From Luscinia megarhynchos (lineage: Eukaryota > Chordata > Aves > Passeriformes > Turdidae), in contig JAPFBE010000032.1 of NCBI GenBank assembly GCA_034336665.1, positions 3,658,001 through 3,722,000 on the forward strand: a DNA stretch of 64,000 nt. Direction: 5' to 3'. The translations under genes were made by a program, and so were the position numbers. The notes under the pieces are model-generated. The model made no database searches, was not told the origin of the DNA, and was given only the letters and a program-made list of their open reading frames with translations. This document shows, one piece after another, positions 52,711-63,971 of this stretch; position 1 is the stretch's first letter, and each line of letters opens with the position of its first letter.

Positions 52711-55700
52711 GTTCAAGACAATTTAGGTTATTCCTTAAAGAAAATGTAGTGATTTACTAAAGGTGCTTCTGAGTTAACTGATCTGCTTGCACACAGACAG
52801 ATAATATTTAAGCTCACAGTTTTTGCAGACTCTCCTTGGAGGCAAGAAGAAATCTGCATTTCACTTTCCCACCCTCTTTCTTACAGCCTGTAATTTCTTA
52901 TCTTTCAGACCTGCAGTCCTCTGTCAAATTTGGCTGAAATTAGTCCCTGGGTTAAAAAAGCTTCCAGAGGAATAGCAAGTGGCAGCCAATCTGAGTTACA
53001 TAAGCTTAATTTCTGTTAATTAAAAAAAAAAAAAGTAAGCACAGAAACAGTAAATAAAATTTTCACCCAATGTAATGAAAATAGATATTAAATAAACAAT
53101 GTGCAAATATCCTTTTTCAGAGCCAGTTCTGAGAAAGATGATGTGTGCTTCACAGATCCTCTGAAACTCAGGAAGGAGAGAGAGAGATCAGCACCCTGGG
53201 GTGAATCTTTGCATTAAAAGCATCCTGGCAGGGAGGAATGTTGCAGTTCTGCCGACAACTAAGTGCTCCACAGGGTTACAATGCCCTGCCCACCACTGAT
53301 GCTGCTCTGAGCACCTGCAAAGGCAAGAAAAAACACTCCTCTACCTGCACCAGGTCAGCACGGGGATGGACAGAGCATGGATGCAGAAAGGGATGGAAAA
53401 CCCTCTGTTCACCAGAAGAACTTTCCAGAAGTGCGTGTTTCATTGTGGAGCTGCCATAAGGATGCAAGAATCTGCTGGTCTCAAAAGAAGGGGAAAAAAA
53501 TGTTGGAAAAAGCTATTCATCACCTCATCACAGATGGTTCCTTGAAGCTCTTCATCCCCATCCATGGCCTCCTCTTCCTTTACAGGCATCTCTAGCTATC
53601 ATGGTGAGACCCCATGGACACTGAAAACTCCAAGTCACTCTCAATAATGAAATATGCACGTGGCAAGAAAAATAAAGAAATAAATTTCAAAAGCACTCCC
53701 CGCCTTTGTGTCCTGCTGCAAAACCTCCAGTTCTAAAAATTATTGCTGCAAGTTGTAGAATCATCAGCCTGGCTTCCTGAGCTAGAGAAAAATGTAATCA
53801 AAGATGTCTCCAAGGCATTTGCCCAGCTGGGAATATGCCCTGATTTAAGAGAATGCAGCTCTCGTGGGTGCCGTCATCCTCCCCCGTCTCCTCCCACCAT
53901 GCAAAGCAAAGGATATGGGAATACAGCTGGAGAACAAGACTCAGAGCACTGCTCAACTCATGACTGAAGTAGATATGCTAAGTCTAGTGGGCCACAAGCC
54001 CCGGCAAGTCAAGGCAGAACACTGAATGAGGAAGCAAAAGGTGTGCTTGGCATGCTTTAAGATAAATCATGCAAGACCGTACGTGCCTGTGCAGGTCTGT
54101 ACAGGTCTGTGCAAAAGCTCTGTGCAGGGCTCTGATTAAGTAATTTTACTCAGAAATACCAATCGTGTGATTGTTGCTGTTTTCAGCTATAGCTGGATAA
54201 GTATAAAAACTGATTTGTAGAATCAATAAATTGGCTTTTTGCATCCACGCAATGAGCCCCATCTTGTCAGTTGCCCAACAAAAGACCACCTTAAACATAA
54301 AACATTTCTCTATTATTAAACTCCAGCTGACAACCACAGCACAACCACAATCCTTACTGCTTTCTTTTCCTCTCTTGCCCAGGAATCCAACATGGTATTT
54401 TTGACAATACATTATTAAAATCCCCTCTGGCTTCATTGCAGTTGGACATGGCATCCAGGAGCCCTCCGGCTCAGGGGGTTTGCTTCTGGTTGGGTGGGTT
54501 GTGCAGGGAGATGCCAGCACCCAAAAGCAAATCAGCATTTACAGACTACTGCTTTGGGCTGGCTTGGTAGGACCTAGACTATACCATAGTCCCACTTGGA
54601 GCGCACACTTCTCTGCAGAACAAAAAAATCCTTTAAAATACACCCCAGGATTATTAATGCAAGATCACCCATTAGCAAACACTAAGATGTGTTTTCACAG
54701 ACATGAACATCCTTCAAAGTCCTCTGCAGAAGATGATGGCCCTAAAATAGTGCCTCCATGGACCATGTAGCAGAAGGATCAGCTTGCAGTCACAGACACA
54801 AGTGAGCCCAGCTGTGCAAAGCAGCTGCCCCAGCCCCGACTCACCCAAGGTTATGTCATCTGTGACCAGCTCCAGGCCAGCTGGCAAAGCTTTAGCTTTG
54901 CAAAGGAAATGCTCAGTGCTTGGGACAGCCATGACCCCTGAATTATCTACAATGCAATTCTGTTCTAGCTTGAAAATTTGTGCTTGCAAAGACAGACTTG
55001 TGAAACAATCAAACAATGCAAAACAATTGAGATTGTACATACTTATTTGCAGAAGACCTCAGTGCTAGCTTGGGGATGGACTGGGTGCCCTCCCTGCCAT
55101 GTGGCACAGCACACCTGATAGCAGAGACCTGGGCTGTTGTAGCATATTACACTGCTATGTTGCAGTCTCTCAAGTCACCCTTCCCACATCAACCCAACTG
55201 CTCACCTCCCATGCCAGCGATCACCCAACACAATCAGTAGCAGAGGGATAGCAACAGCTTGGTTGTGAACACCAACTTCTCCCAAGCTTCTCTGAAGGTC
55301 CCAGTGAACACAAGCCAAGCAACACAGCTCCTCCAGGATTTCATAAGTTCAAAAGCACTTTTCAGAATTAGTTATGAACTACATTAATGGCTCCCCATCA
55401 CAGGTGGCTGGGGAAGCTGGTTGCAGTTGTGTCTCCCTGTAGTGTCTGCTCCAGCATGGGGCAGGCTCCAGTGGTGGCAAACCCTTCCCAGGTCAGCACA
55501 GGCTGTACAAACTAGTCCCAGTGAGCCAGGCCAGCTCCAGAGGAAGGGGGAAGGTTGGTTGTTTTATTTTGCATTAAGGCAAATTAAAATTGCTGGTGAG
55601 AAATGAGAAGCTTGTGGAAGCCCACATGCATCCTCAGATCACCCAGGCATGACATGACACTAAGGGATGAAGCACACCACACAGCCACCCAGCTCTGCTC

Positions 55701-56507
55701 CTCATCTCAGGGACATTCCCATCATGGACATGTCATCCCATCCATAACCCTTTCCATCTTGCCACTTGAGAGATGTAGAAGACTTCTGCCACCACCCAGC
55801 AGCATGGTGGAAGAAGATGAAGCTGAGCCAGTGCTGGTGGCCACAGAGGAGCTGGTGGCTACAGAGGAGATGCCCTCAAAAAATGGCTACACATTATGAA
55901 ATACTCCTGTGGTGGGCTCCTAGCCGACAGGTATGGCAGGATTTGGTCCTGCAGAGATAACAGAGGCAGAAGTTTAAGTAGTATCACCACAGTTTCTCCT
56001 ACCACCTAAGAAAGCAGGTTTTTTCTTCTCCTGTACCACAACTGTTACATGCCTGGAGGACAGAGGAGGCCAAGGATTGTCTCTATAGAAGAGTAGATAG
56101 GAGTAGTGACTTTTTTGAAGTAAGCACAAGACCACTCCTAGTCAAGCTGTGGTCCCTAAAGCCTCAGAAGCCCATAGACTGCCTCAAAGGCGTTGCCAAA
56201 GCTAACTCAAAACAACAAAGATCTCAAATCCATTATTTTCCATAACAAATTTTTCACAATCCACCCACGATAGAGACACCATCCCCATTCCTGGCCACTG
56301 TTGAAGTACCTCTACATTGCAGAAGCCTGACCATGGCACAGCCCAAAATAGATGTGGAAGAAACAAAACCTCTCTTTTCAGCAGGAAAGTTGATGGTTAA
56401 ATGCACAAAAGTTTGAGAACATCCAATGTCATTTCCATTTCAGTCTGAACCAAGGAAGAAACATATTTTTCTAAGGATCACTAGCAAGGCATCTATGTTG
56501 TAAATGA
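52711..56507. other. Unassigned host-like sequence
   Basis: 3.8 kb without a recognisable repeat, exon or RNA gene. Possibly intron of the same host locus as CTIF or a neighbour, but no exon supports this. Confidence 0.3.
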
Positions 56508-56575
56508 AAAAAAAAATAAATATATATATATATGCGTGCACACACATATATAAATAAATAAAAATAAAATAGCCA
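56508..56575. repeat. AT-rich simple repeat
   Basis: A run of A, then (AT)n, (CA)n and (AAAT)n-like units in succession. Confidence 0.9.
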
Positions 56576-56968
56576 GGGCCTCAAACAAACAGAAAATTAT
56601 TGGTTAGCTACAGTAGGGCTTCATTTTGGATGACTCTGTAACGTGCTAATTATACTCAGGTAGCAGAACTGTACCTTCTCCAAGAAGTTTCAGAAGAACA
56701 TTCCAAGGCTCATCCAGAAGACTCAATGCTTCCAGATTTTCAAGATAGGAAGAGTTGTCCTTTTCCCAACTTGATGTAGACTATGAGTTACCCCAAACAG
56801 AGCACCACACTGTTAACTTTGAAACTTAACAATGGCATGAGAAATGTAAATGTATCAATACTTCTACAAAACATAAAAACAGTGAAATAATTAACAATAT
56901 TTAATTGCTCCATTGAAATAGTCAGGCAATATGCTAAATGTGCCCCAAAGAGCTCCTGAAAGAGCTCT

Positions 56969-57706
56969 TGTCTCAGGGTGATTTTATGATGATACTCTAT
57001 TCCCTGATCGTCTACTCTATGCCCAGAAATGGTTGCTGTAGCATTAAGGTGGGTCCAGGGGAAGGAGGGGGAGCCTCGGGGCTTTCTGGCAGGCTTTTTT
57101 CAAAGCTTCACTCCCCAGGCTTCTGTGGCGCTTTAGACTGAGTGTTTGTTTTTTTTGCTTAGCTAGCTTGGGGTTTTGTTAGATTAGGCAAGAAGTGGTT
57201 ATTTTTTCCTTTCCCTGGCCTCAGAGACTGTGACAGCAATCCTTTAGCAGCTTTTTTCCTGAACTGGATGGTTTGGTATTGGTCCAAGATCACAGAGAAA
57301 AATCAACTGGAGAAGAATCGGCCGGGGACCGGCGGGAAAACATGGGGCCGCTCACTTTCGGCCCCAGACCTTGGAAAAGCCGAACCAACGAGAGAAAAGG
57401 ACACCAAATCCACCTTCTTCATCTGCTGTGAAGAGGGGAACAACACCAGAGATTCACCAGGTTCTCATCTGTTTTCCCGAGTGGCTGCATGAACCTTTTG
57501 TTTGTTTTTTTTTCCTTGAGACACAGGAGCCAATGTTATTTTTTTCCATGCCATGTGGGCACTATGACAATAAATGGTTGGGTTTTTTCACTTTCATCCA
57601 CTAATATTCATCTCTTATTGGCAGAAAAGGATTGTTGAAACCCTTTTTTTTAGAAGAAACACATTCCAGAGTGTTTTTCCCCTAAACTTGTCTCTAAACT
57701 GAGACA
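56969..57706 (+). mobile_element. Solo LTR (TGTCTCAGGGTGAT)
   Basis: 738 bp, TGTCTCAGGGTGATTT to CTCTAAACTGAGACA, an inverted-end pair (TGTCTCAG/CTGAGACA). It has GACAATAAATGG near 57,568. Flanks GCTCT and CTCAT differ. Related in layout to 8,428 and 57,734. Confidence 0.78.
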
Positions 57707-57733
57707 CTCATCTGCTACCCCTAGCTTCCTTAG

Positions 57734-58386
57734 CATCTTAAGGTGACTTTATGATGCTTGTATCCCAAATCATCTGTTCTGTTAGTGCTAAATATTGAGT
57801 TCTGCAGCTTTAAAACTGGTTTCAAAAGTGAAATAAAAAAGAAAAAGTGCAGAGTTTTTTATCAAAAACTGCACTTGCTCCCCCACATCCTTCACACAAA
57901 CTGTGTTGTCTGCAGTAGACAGCAAAAAAGAGCTCTCCTTTGCTCTGAGTTAGTTTTTCCAGCTAGCTGAAGCAAAAAAACTCCCTATAGTTTCTTTTTT
58001 TTTTTTCTTGAAAATGTTCAAACCTGCTCTGAACTAAAAGCCCAAAAAAGTAGCAGGAACTCACACCTGTAGCCCACCAGGCCTGGCCTGGGCCACAGCA
58101 TTTCCCAGCACAGGAAAAACTAACAGACTCAGTGAGCCAAGCTACAACCCACGAAAGAAACTCTCCTGAATTTGTCATCTCTCCAAAGCAGCAAGAAGTT
58201 TTACTATTTAATATTATTCATTTTTGTGCTGAAAAGTGCTTTGCCTGTTAAATAAATAGGGTTTTTTTTCCACTTCTCTCCGAGAAAATATTTCCCCAAA
58301 CCAGTTTGGGGAAGGACTGCTTAAATCTGTTTCCTAAAAGGCCCCCATTCAAAAGTTTCCTCCCAAATTTGCCCTAAACCAAGACA
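57734..58386 (+). mobile_element. Solo LTR with G-to-A hypermutation signature
   Basis: 653 bp, homologous end to end with 8,428-9,097. Its terminal TG now reads CA and the end is CAAGACA. Flanks CTTAG (57,729-57,733) and CTTGG (58,387-58,391) are a TSD with one G/A difference. Compared with 8,428-9,097 and with the ERVL LTRs, G-runs are replaced by A-runs throughout. For instance, 58,031-58,054 shows about 11 G-to-A differences in 24 aligned bases against 8,745-8,769. Confidence 0.85.
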
Positions 58387-58391
58387 CTTGG

Positions 58392-59378
58392 AAATCATAG
58401 GGTCTTGCTATATTTTTAGCTATAGCTCCTTACAAATACACAAGACCCCAAAGACTCACTTGAGCAGCAAGAACATGAAATTAAATGAGGTCCTGGAGGG
58501 TTTTCTTGCTGCCCTGCAGAGACCAGCAAACAAAAACTCAGTCAGTGATAATTACCACAATTTCATACCACTCCTGCTGGGTAAAGACCAAGCAGCAGCA
58601 AGGATGAAAACAGGAAAAAGGAGAGAGACCCAAAATGAAATGGGAGAATCAGCATAGCAAAATTTGTCCTCACCAGGAGATCCTGGTAGAGTGAACTCAA
58701 GGGAGCACTTCATCCCGAAATGAAGATGCTGTGAGAGCAAAAGAGTATTTTTCTCATTCAAGATCAAGTGTTAAAGGAGAGACATCTAAAGATAAAGCTC
58801 AACACCTTGTCAATTCCCCTTCCATGGTTTGGATCAAGGGCTACCAAGTATCAAGTATGTTTTCATGCTTTACACATTATTTTTCACTCCTCTCAGGAAC
58901 CCTGCATAGACCACTCCCATCCTATTTGTGGATGAGGTTGACTCAGCTATGGAAATGAAAGTGTCAAACCGAGCTAAACCCCTCAGGAAGCTCACTCCTC
59001 TCCCAAATCCCATTGCAAAGGCAAAGCTGATGTTTAATTCATCTCCATGGTTTCTCCAGTCTCCCATCAGCAGGGGAGCTTCTGGGTGCCAGACTTAACT
59101 CTCCAGCTCACCTGAGACAAATCATTTCCCCACATCACTTTCACGTTCAACATCCAACCACTGGTCCTCTGCTTTCCTTTAAAAGCAACCTGAGATATTC
59201 AAAATTGTTTTAAAAAATACTTCCTAAGAGCTAGACAAGTTCAACAAGACACTAACCACAACACCTCAATTTCAGAGCCCTCTGGTACAGTATCCAGATC
59301 GCAAGAAGGGCTCAGATAGAGCTCAGAAGGAAAGAGCATCACATACAAGCACAGCCTGAACTTCCTCAGACGCCACTT
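58392..59378. other. Unassigned sequence
   Basis: Nothing recognised on either strand. Confidence 0.3.
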
Positions 59379-59531
59379 ATCTTGTTACCAGATGATAAAT
59401 TGTCTACACCTGGTAAGCTAACACAATTCTTGTTCTACCAAAACCACTGGCCTATGGAATTGTACAATGCCCATTGTGTAAGGAGAACTGGAAGTTCACC
59501 ATCCCCAGTGCCCTGCCAACTCAACCAGGTC

Positions 59532-60831
59532 TGTCACTGTCTGAGGGTCTCCTTAGGCGTGAGACCTCCTCAGAAAGGACATGCAGGTGATTTTGGATTC
59601 AAGGCTTCCCTGAAGTCACCGGCGAGAGACTGCTCCGAGATGACCTTCTGTTGTTTCAAGGCTCTTTATATTATCTTATCTACAAAGTGTCCCAGCCAGG
59701 CCGACACAGGTCCGCTCTACACAGCGACCATGACAAAAGTGCCATCTGGGAGGCAGAGCCATATCTTTTATATCCCAAACTACGTCTTCTATATTTACAA
59801 TTACTTCCCTGTGGGAGCCCAGAGTAGTCCTCTGGCCTCCTTGGGGGTCTCAAAACCCCCCTGGCAAGGGTCTCAAAGACCCCTGAGTGAGACCCTGGTG
59901 TCTCAGGCACTGAATTCAAACCCCTGAGGGAAATTACCAACACAGAGGGAATGGAAACAAGCCACCAAAATTAGTAAAGTGTAAATTAGGTTGTTAGAAC
60001 GTAGATAAATAGACCTTTAGTAATGTTTGTGATAAGACACACGTGGCCAAGATGGAAGATTTGGGGGTGTGGATACCTCTTCCTCCTTCTTCTCTGTGTC
60101 ATCCATGCTGGGTGACACGCTGGCACTTTTAGATTGGACGGGGTTAGAGCTGGACTGTTTAATAAGACTGCATTGTATTGGAAAATAATTGCAAATACCT
60201 AGTACGTAATTTAGACTATATAAAATAAGTCCTGCCTTTCTTAGGCAGATTCTACCTTGGACGTCTAGCGAGCAGACTGCTGCTCGCTGGACAAAGCATT
60301 CCTGAGATAAGGAAGAATAAACAACCATGAAAGTCTCTGAAAACAGTCTCCTGCAGTCTCTCTTCGGCGGCTTCGGGGAAAAAACAGGATGGAAACCACC
60401 TTTATGTCCTCCTGAGGTGATCTCAAGGCTAAGGAGACACCTCCGGATGTGACACTTCCCAATGCCATGCAATCTCATTACAATGTCCAGTTCTTTCCCC
60501 ATCCAATCTATGGCTCTCAGGATGCAACCCCAACATGGATGACATGAAGGAGAAGAAGGAAGAAGCCCACCACACCCAGAATCCTCCATCGTGACCACAT
60601 GGCCCTTAATATAAACAATCGAAAAACCTACTCATTCTACATCCTAACACTCTAATTTACATTTTGCTTATTTTCAGGGCTTGCATCTCTTCCCTCAGTG
60701 TTGGTAAATTTTCCCAAGGAGCTAAATCCAGCCCCTGGGGCTCTTGGACGTCACTCGGAGGTCTCAGAGGGGTCTGCCAAGGGGGTCCTTGCATCCCCAG
60801 AGGAGCCAGGGGAGTACCCTGGACTCCCACA
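59532..60831 (-). mobile_element. Solo LTR, middle of the nest (TSD AGGTC)
   Basis: A minus-strand LTR of the 2,610-3,253 family, flanked by AGGTC (59,527-59,531 and 60,832-60,836). Its two halves, 60,831-60,455 and 59,809-59,532, read continuously on the minus strand around the plus-strand LTR at 59,810. Confidence 0.9.
59810..60454 (+). mobile_element. Solo LTR, innermost of the nest (TSD CTTCCC)
   Basis: 645 bp, TGTGGGAGCCC to GATGTGACA, flanked by perfect 6-bp repeats CTTCCC (59,804-59,809 and 60,455-60,460). Same family as its host LTR but in opposite orientation. TATA-like TATATAAAATAAG near 60,220 and AATAAA near 60,317. Confidence 0.93.
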
Positions 60832-61379
60832 AGGTCGACTGGAACACTGGGGTCCCCAACCACCAGGGAGACCCCCAGGACAGAAGAATGCAGGGAAGGG
60901 GAAATATGTTAATGATTTTGGGGAAATTATTACCATATGTATGTTTAGTCCAAGACAATCAATGAATATGTATGTAGAATACAGTATATAAACAGAAACT
61001 TTCCTGTACCCAGTATTCATGGCTTTGGGAGGAGCCATCCCCCCCATGCATCTGGCCAAATAAAGAATGCCTGCTTCTTAATGCTGCATTGGTGTTAAGG
61101 AGTTTATTTTACTGAATTTTAGGTAACAATCTCTCTGCCAAAGATAACACACTTAAAGCAGGGAAACCACAACCTACACATTTTACCCAAGGCTTGAGAG
61201 AATAAAATCTAGTGCAAGGTTTTGTTCTTGGACCTCAGAATCATCTATGGCACAGTAAAGCCTTTACAATCCTTATGGGGAAAAATAATGTGTATCAACA
61301 CAATAAAATGTTTTTTTTTCACTCACTGGAGATAGTGTGAATATTTGCTTGTCAGGGTCACATAAGCTGCAAGGGGAGT

Positions 61380-61667
61380 TGTGGGGAGTTAGGGATTTGC
61401 GTACGGAAGATATCGGGTTGTGACGGACAGCCAGGGACACTTCTTCCCCCCACCCCCTGTGGTCAGATCCCAGCTCTGTACCTGGCCACACCCGGCCGGA
61501 CATGAGCTAAGGGAAATGACACAGAGATAGCCCACCATAAAAACCCCTGTGACCCCTCAATAAACGCCATTTGCTGTCTGCCATATTGGTGTCTTTGAGC
61601 ACATGGACCGAATGGCTCGTTGTTAGAGCCGCCGTGCCGGGCTGGAACCAGGTCGCCAATGCAACAA
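61380..61667 (+). mobile_element. 5' LTR of the ERVK at the window's end
   Basis: Ends CCAATGCAACA at 61,667. The start is either TGTGGGGAG at 61,380 or TGTGACGGACAG at 61,419. I cannot decide without the 3' LTR. ACCATAAAAACC near 61,535 and AATAAA at 61,559-61,564 are promoter and polyadenylation signals. The end matches that of the LTR at 17,648 (minus). CpG sites are well kept, suggesting a recent insertion. Confidence 0.8.
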
Positions 61668-61669
61668 GT

Positions 61670-61687
61670 GGTGCCGAAACCCGGGAA
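61670..61687 (+). other. Primer-binding site, tRNA-Phe
   Basis: TGGTGCCGAAACCCGGGA, two bases after the LTR. It is fully complementary to the 3' end of tRNA-Phe, a primer used by some ERVK/IAP-like elements. Confidence 0.9.
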
Positions 61688-61790
61688 CGCGAGAAACTGC
61701 CTGGGATTCGGGGATCGCCTGGACGAGCACCGGCGGCCACACAGCTGGACTTGTGTGGCGTGGGGAGACGTCCCCGGACCAGCGTGGACC

Positions 61791-63971
61791 ATGGAGGCCC
61801 TTGCTAAGGTCGTGAGTGAAATCCACGCACAGTGGGGTTTAAATTGTAAGCTTAATGATTTCTCTCTCGCAGTGCCGAGACTTATAAAGATCGGGGCTAT
61901 AGAGAGCCCGGTAGATATTCTCCATCCGGAGATATGGGGTAAATGCACAAACGCCCTGGCTGAGGACACCATGTCCTCCGGCTCAGGGAAAGCACTTAAA
62001 GCATGGGGGAAAGTTATCCGGGCTCTGCAAACTGCCCGGCAAGAACAGGAGACTTGGAGGGCCGCGTGGAATTGTTTATTAGCTACGCCGCAGCTGGGGA
62101 TCGGGGCGGCTACGCAAACCGTGGAAGGGTTCGAGTCGGGCAGCCACGCGGACGCGGGGACCTTGGATCCACCCCCGCGGCCCGCGAGCCGGGACTCACC
62201 AGAAGCGGAGGAGGGGGAGCACGCGCGGGCATTGTGGCAGGGGCTAGCAGAGGAGGCGCGGAACGCTGCTATAATATCAGAAATACAAGCGGCGGAGGAG
62301 AAAAAACCTCTTCCATATGCATTTGAACATGGCGCCGAACCGCGTGGTCAGGATTGGAGCAAGAGCTCGGGGGGCGGGGCCGCAGAAGGCTCGCTGAATG
62401 GCGCGAGAGTAGGCAAGCAGGGAGGAGGGGCGGCCCCCGGGACGGAGCGTCAGACCAATCAGAGAGCTCATTTTAGAGCAGATCCGTATAAGGCAAGAAC
62501 CTCCCCCAGCAGGAGGCGGGGGGAGCGCAGGGGGAGGGAACGGCCCGGCCCCCGGGAGGAGGGGCGGAGGCGAGGGCGGAGCCCTAGGAAAAGGCTCGGC
62601 AGCCCGGAAGCGTCCAGTCAGTCGACTTCCGGCTGTGACTCTGACTCCAGCTGGGATAGCTGGTCGGAGAAATGGTCGGACGCCGAATCGGACACCGACT
62701 GGGGATTTAACAAAAAGGGTGCCGCGGCTTACAGAACCGCTAGCCGCAACCCTCCGGCGTGGGTTAAGGCGGTGCCAAGGAAAGACCGCACTCCACTCAC
62801 GGACTGGAGAAAAATTAAAATAGCATGCGCGGAGTGGGCGCCATCCGCCGCGCTCGTGTTCCCGGTCCGGGTTGGGGGGGCGGACGGGAACCAACGAACC
62901 TACTCGCCGGTAAATCCGAAAGACGTACAGGCTATCGTAAAAGCGGTTGCAGATAAGGGAATTAATTCTGCCATGGTTTCCACACTTGTGGATAGCGTTT
63001 TCGGAGGTGACGATATGCTTCCCTTTGATATCAAACAGACTTGCAGGTTAATCTTTGATGGGGCGGGGATGATCGTTTTTAAGCAAGAATGGGAGGATAA
63101 CTGTGCAAAGCAGCTAGCCCTGGTAACGGGGGAAAACCATCCACTGCACGGCTCCAGCTTACAGAGGCTAATGGGCAGAGACGCGACTATGATTACCCCA
63201 CAAGCACAGGCAGAGGGTCTGCGGGCCCATGAGGTCATGACAACAACCCGTGCTGCCAGAGAAGCCATCCGTACTGTTTCTAAGGTACTAGCTAAACAGT
63301 CGCCTTGGTCCACCATAAAGCAAAGTGAGAGTGAGAGCTTCACTCAGTTTGTGGACCGGCTCCAAGCAGCAGTAGACTCCTCTTCATTACCTTCAGAGGC
63401 GAAAGGCCCTGTGGTAGCCGACTGCCTGAGGCAGCAATGCAATTCAACCACCAAGGACATTTTAAGATCACTGCCACCTGGGTCCAATGTCGCAACCATG
63501 ATCAGGCACGTTGTAAAGGAGGAACACCTAGCTCCCATCCAGGCAGCGGTTCGCACTGCAATAACCAGCGTGATGGCATGCTTCAAGTGCGGCCAGGCAG
63601 GCCACGTAGCAGTAAACTGCCCCCAGCCAGGACACCCACCTGCAGCTGCTCCACCACGCCAGGGAAAGCCTAGGGGACCGTGCTGGGCATGTGGGAAGAA
63701 GGGGCATTTAGCTAAGGAATGCAGATCCAAGCCGCAGGGAAACGGGAAGGGGAGGGGGCAGCCGGGCCGCGCCCAGCCCCCTCCCTCCTGGAACACAAAG
63801 CGGCCCAGCTGCAGCAACCCTCAATGGGGCACGGGGCCTCCATGCCCATTACCCCCTCAGGAATTGGCCAACTTTATCGCCCAACAAGTAGCACAATCAA
63901 ACCCACCTGCACCTCAGGAAAACCCACAACAGCTCCCTGGGGTCGAGGCCCCTGGGTGGCCTTGGCCATGA
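61791..63971 (+). CDS. gag: ERVK gag polyprotein, intact
   Basis: 726 codons without a stop from ATG at 61,791 (GACCATGG context) to TGA at 63,969. The frame is open further upstream, but this ATG starts right after the leader and gives MEALAKVVSEIH, a plausible matrix start. Residues 1-110 are matrix-like. About 110-330 is a linker with a long Arg-rich then Ser/Asp-rich region (RRRGERRGRERPG, SDSSWDSWSEKWSD). Capsid runs from about 330, with the homology region SESFTQFVDRL near 525. Nucleocapsid has two CX2CX4HX4C knuckles (CFKCGQAGHVAVNC and CWACGKKGHLAKEC, about residues 597-640). The tail is proline-rich. I saw no clear PPxY or PTAP late motif. It assembles the virus-like core. The only uninterrupted retroviral gene in the window. 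Confidence 0.92.
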   Translation: MEALAKVVSEIHAQWGLNCKLNDFSLAVPRLIKIGAIESPVDILHPEIWGKCTNALAEDTMSSGSGKALKAWGKVIRALQTARQEQETWRAAWNCLLATPQLGIGAATQTVEGFESGSHADAGTLDPPPRPASRDSPEAEEGEHARALWQGLAEEARNAAIISEIQAAEEKKPLPYAFEHGAEPRGQDWSKSSGGGAAEGSLNGARVGKQGGGAAPGTERQTNQRAHFRADPYKARTSPSRRRGERRGRERPGPREEGRRRGRSPRKRLGSPEASSQSTSGCDSDSSWDSWSEKWSDAESDTDWGFNKKGAAAYRTASRNPPAWVKAVPRKDRTPLTDWRKIKIACAEWAPSAALVFPVRVGGADGNQRTYSPVNPKDVQAIVKAVADKGINSAMVSTLVDSVFGGDDMLPFDIKQTCRLIFDGAGMIVFKQEWEDNCAKQLALVTGENHPLHGSSLQRLMGRDATMITPQAQAEGLRAHEVMTTTRAAREAIRTVSKVLAKQSPWSTIKQSESESFTQFVDRLQAAVDSSSLPSEAKGPVVADCLRQQCNSTTKDILRSLPPGSNVATMIRHVVKEEHLAPIQAAVRTAITSVMACFKCGQAGHVAVNCPQPGHPPAAAPPRQGKPRGPCWACGKKGHLAKECRSKPQGNGKGRGQPGRAQPPPSWNTKRPSCSNPQWGTGPPCPLPPQELANFIAQQVAQSNPPAPQENPQQLPGVEAPGWPWP
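63737..63785 (+). promoter_or_regulatory. gag-pro -1 frameshift signal: G GGA AAC plus stem
   Basis: G-GGA-AAC at 63,737-63,743 lies in the correct gag phase. Six bases later the arm GGGAGGGGGC (63,750-63,759) pairs perfectly with GCCCCCTCCC (63,776-63,785), enclosing a 16-nt loop that can itself pair (GGGC/GCCC). Heptamer, spacer and stem have the classical geometry of a retroviral frameshift site. The -1 frame is open from here to the window end. Confidence 0.88.

Larger units (their letters stand above)
59383..61128 (+). mobile_element. Solo LTR (TSD ATCT) carrying two nested LTRs
   Basis: Outermost of three nested LTRs. It has perfect inverted ends TGTTACC/GGTAACA and 4-bp repeats ATCT (59,379-59,382 and 61,129-61,132). 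TATA box AGTATATAAAC near 60,983 and AATAAAGAATG near 61,061 give plus orientation. Without the insert it is about 441 bp. The 4-bp TSD is of ERV1 type. Confidence 0.88.

Noticed and set aside
61620..61790. In-frame upstream extension of the terminal gag (57 codons, starting inside the LTR)
   Set aside because: It would begin in U5 and run through the primer-binding site. The ATG at 61,791 has a good context and a normal matrix start, so the upstream part is untranslated leader.
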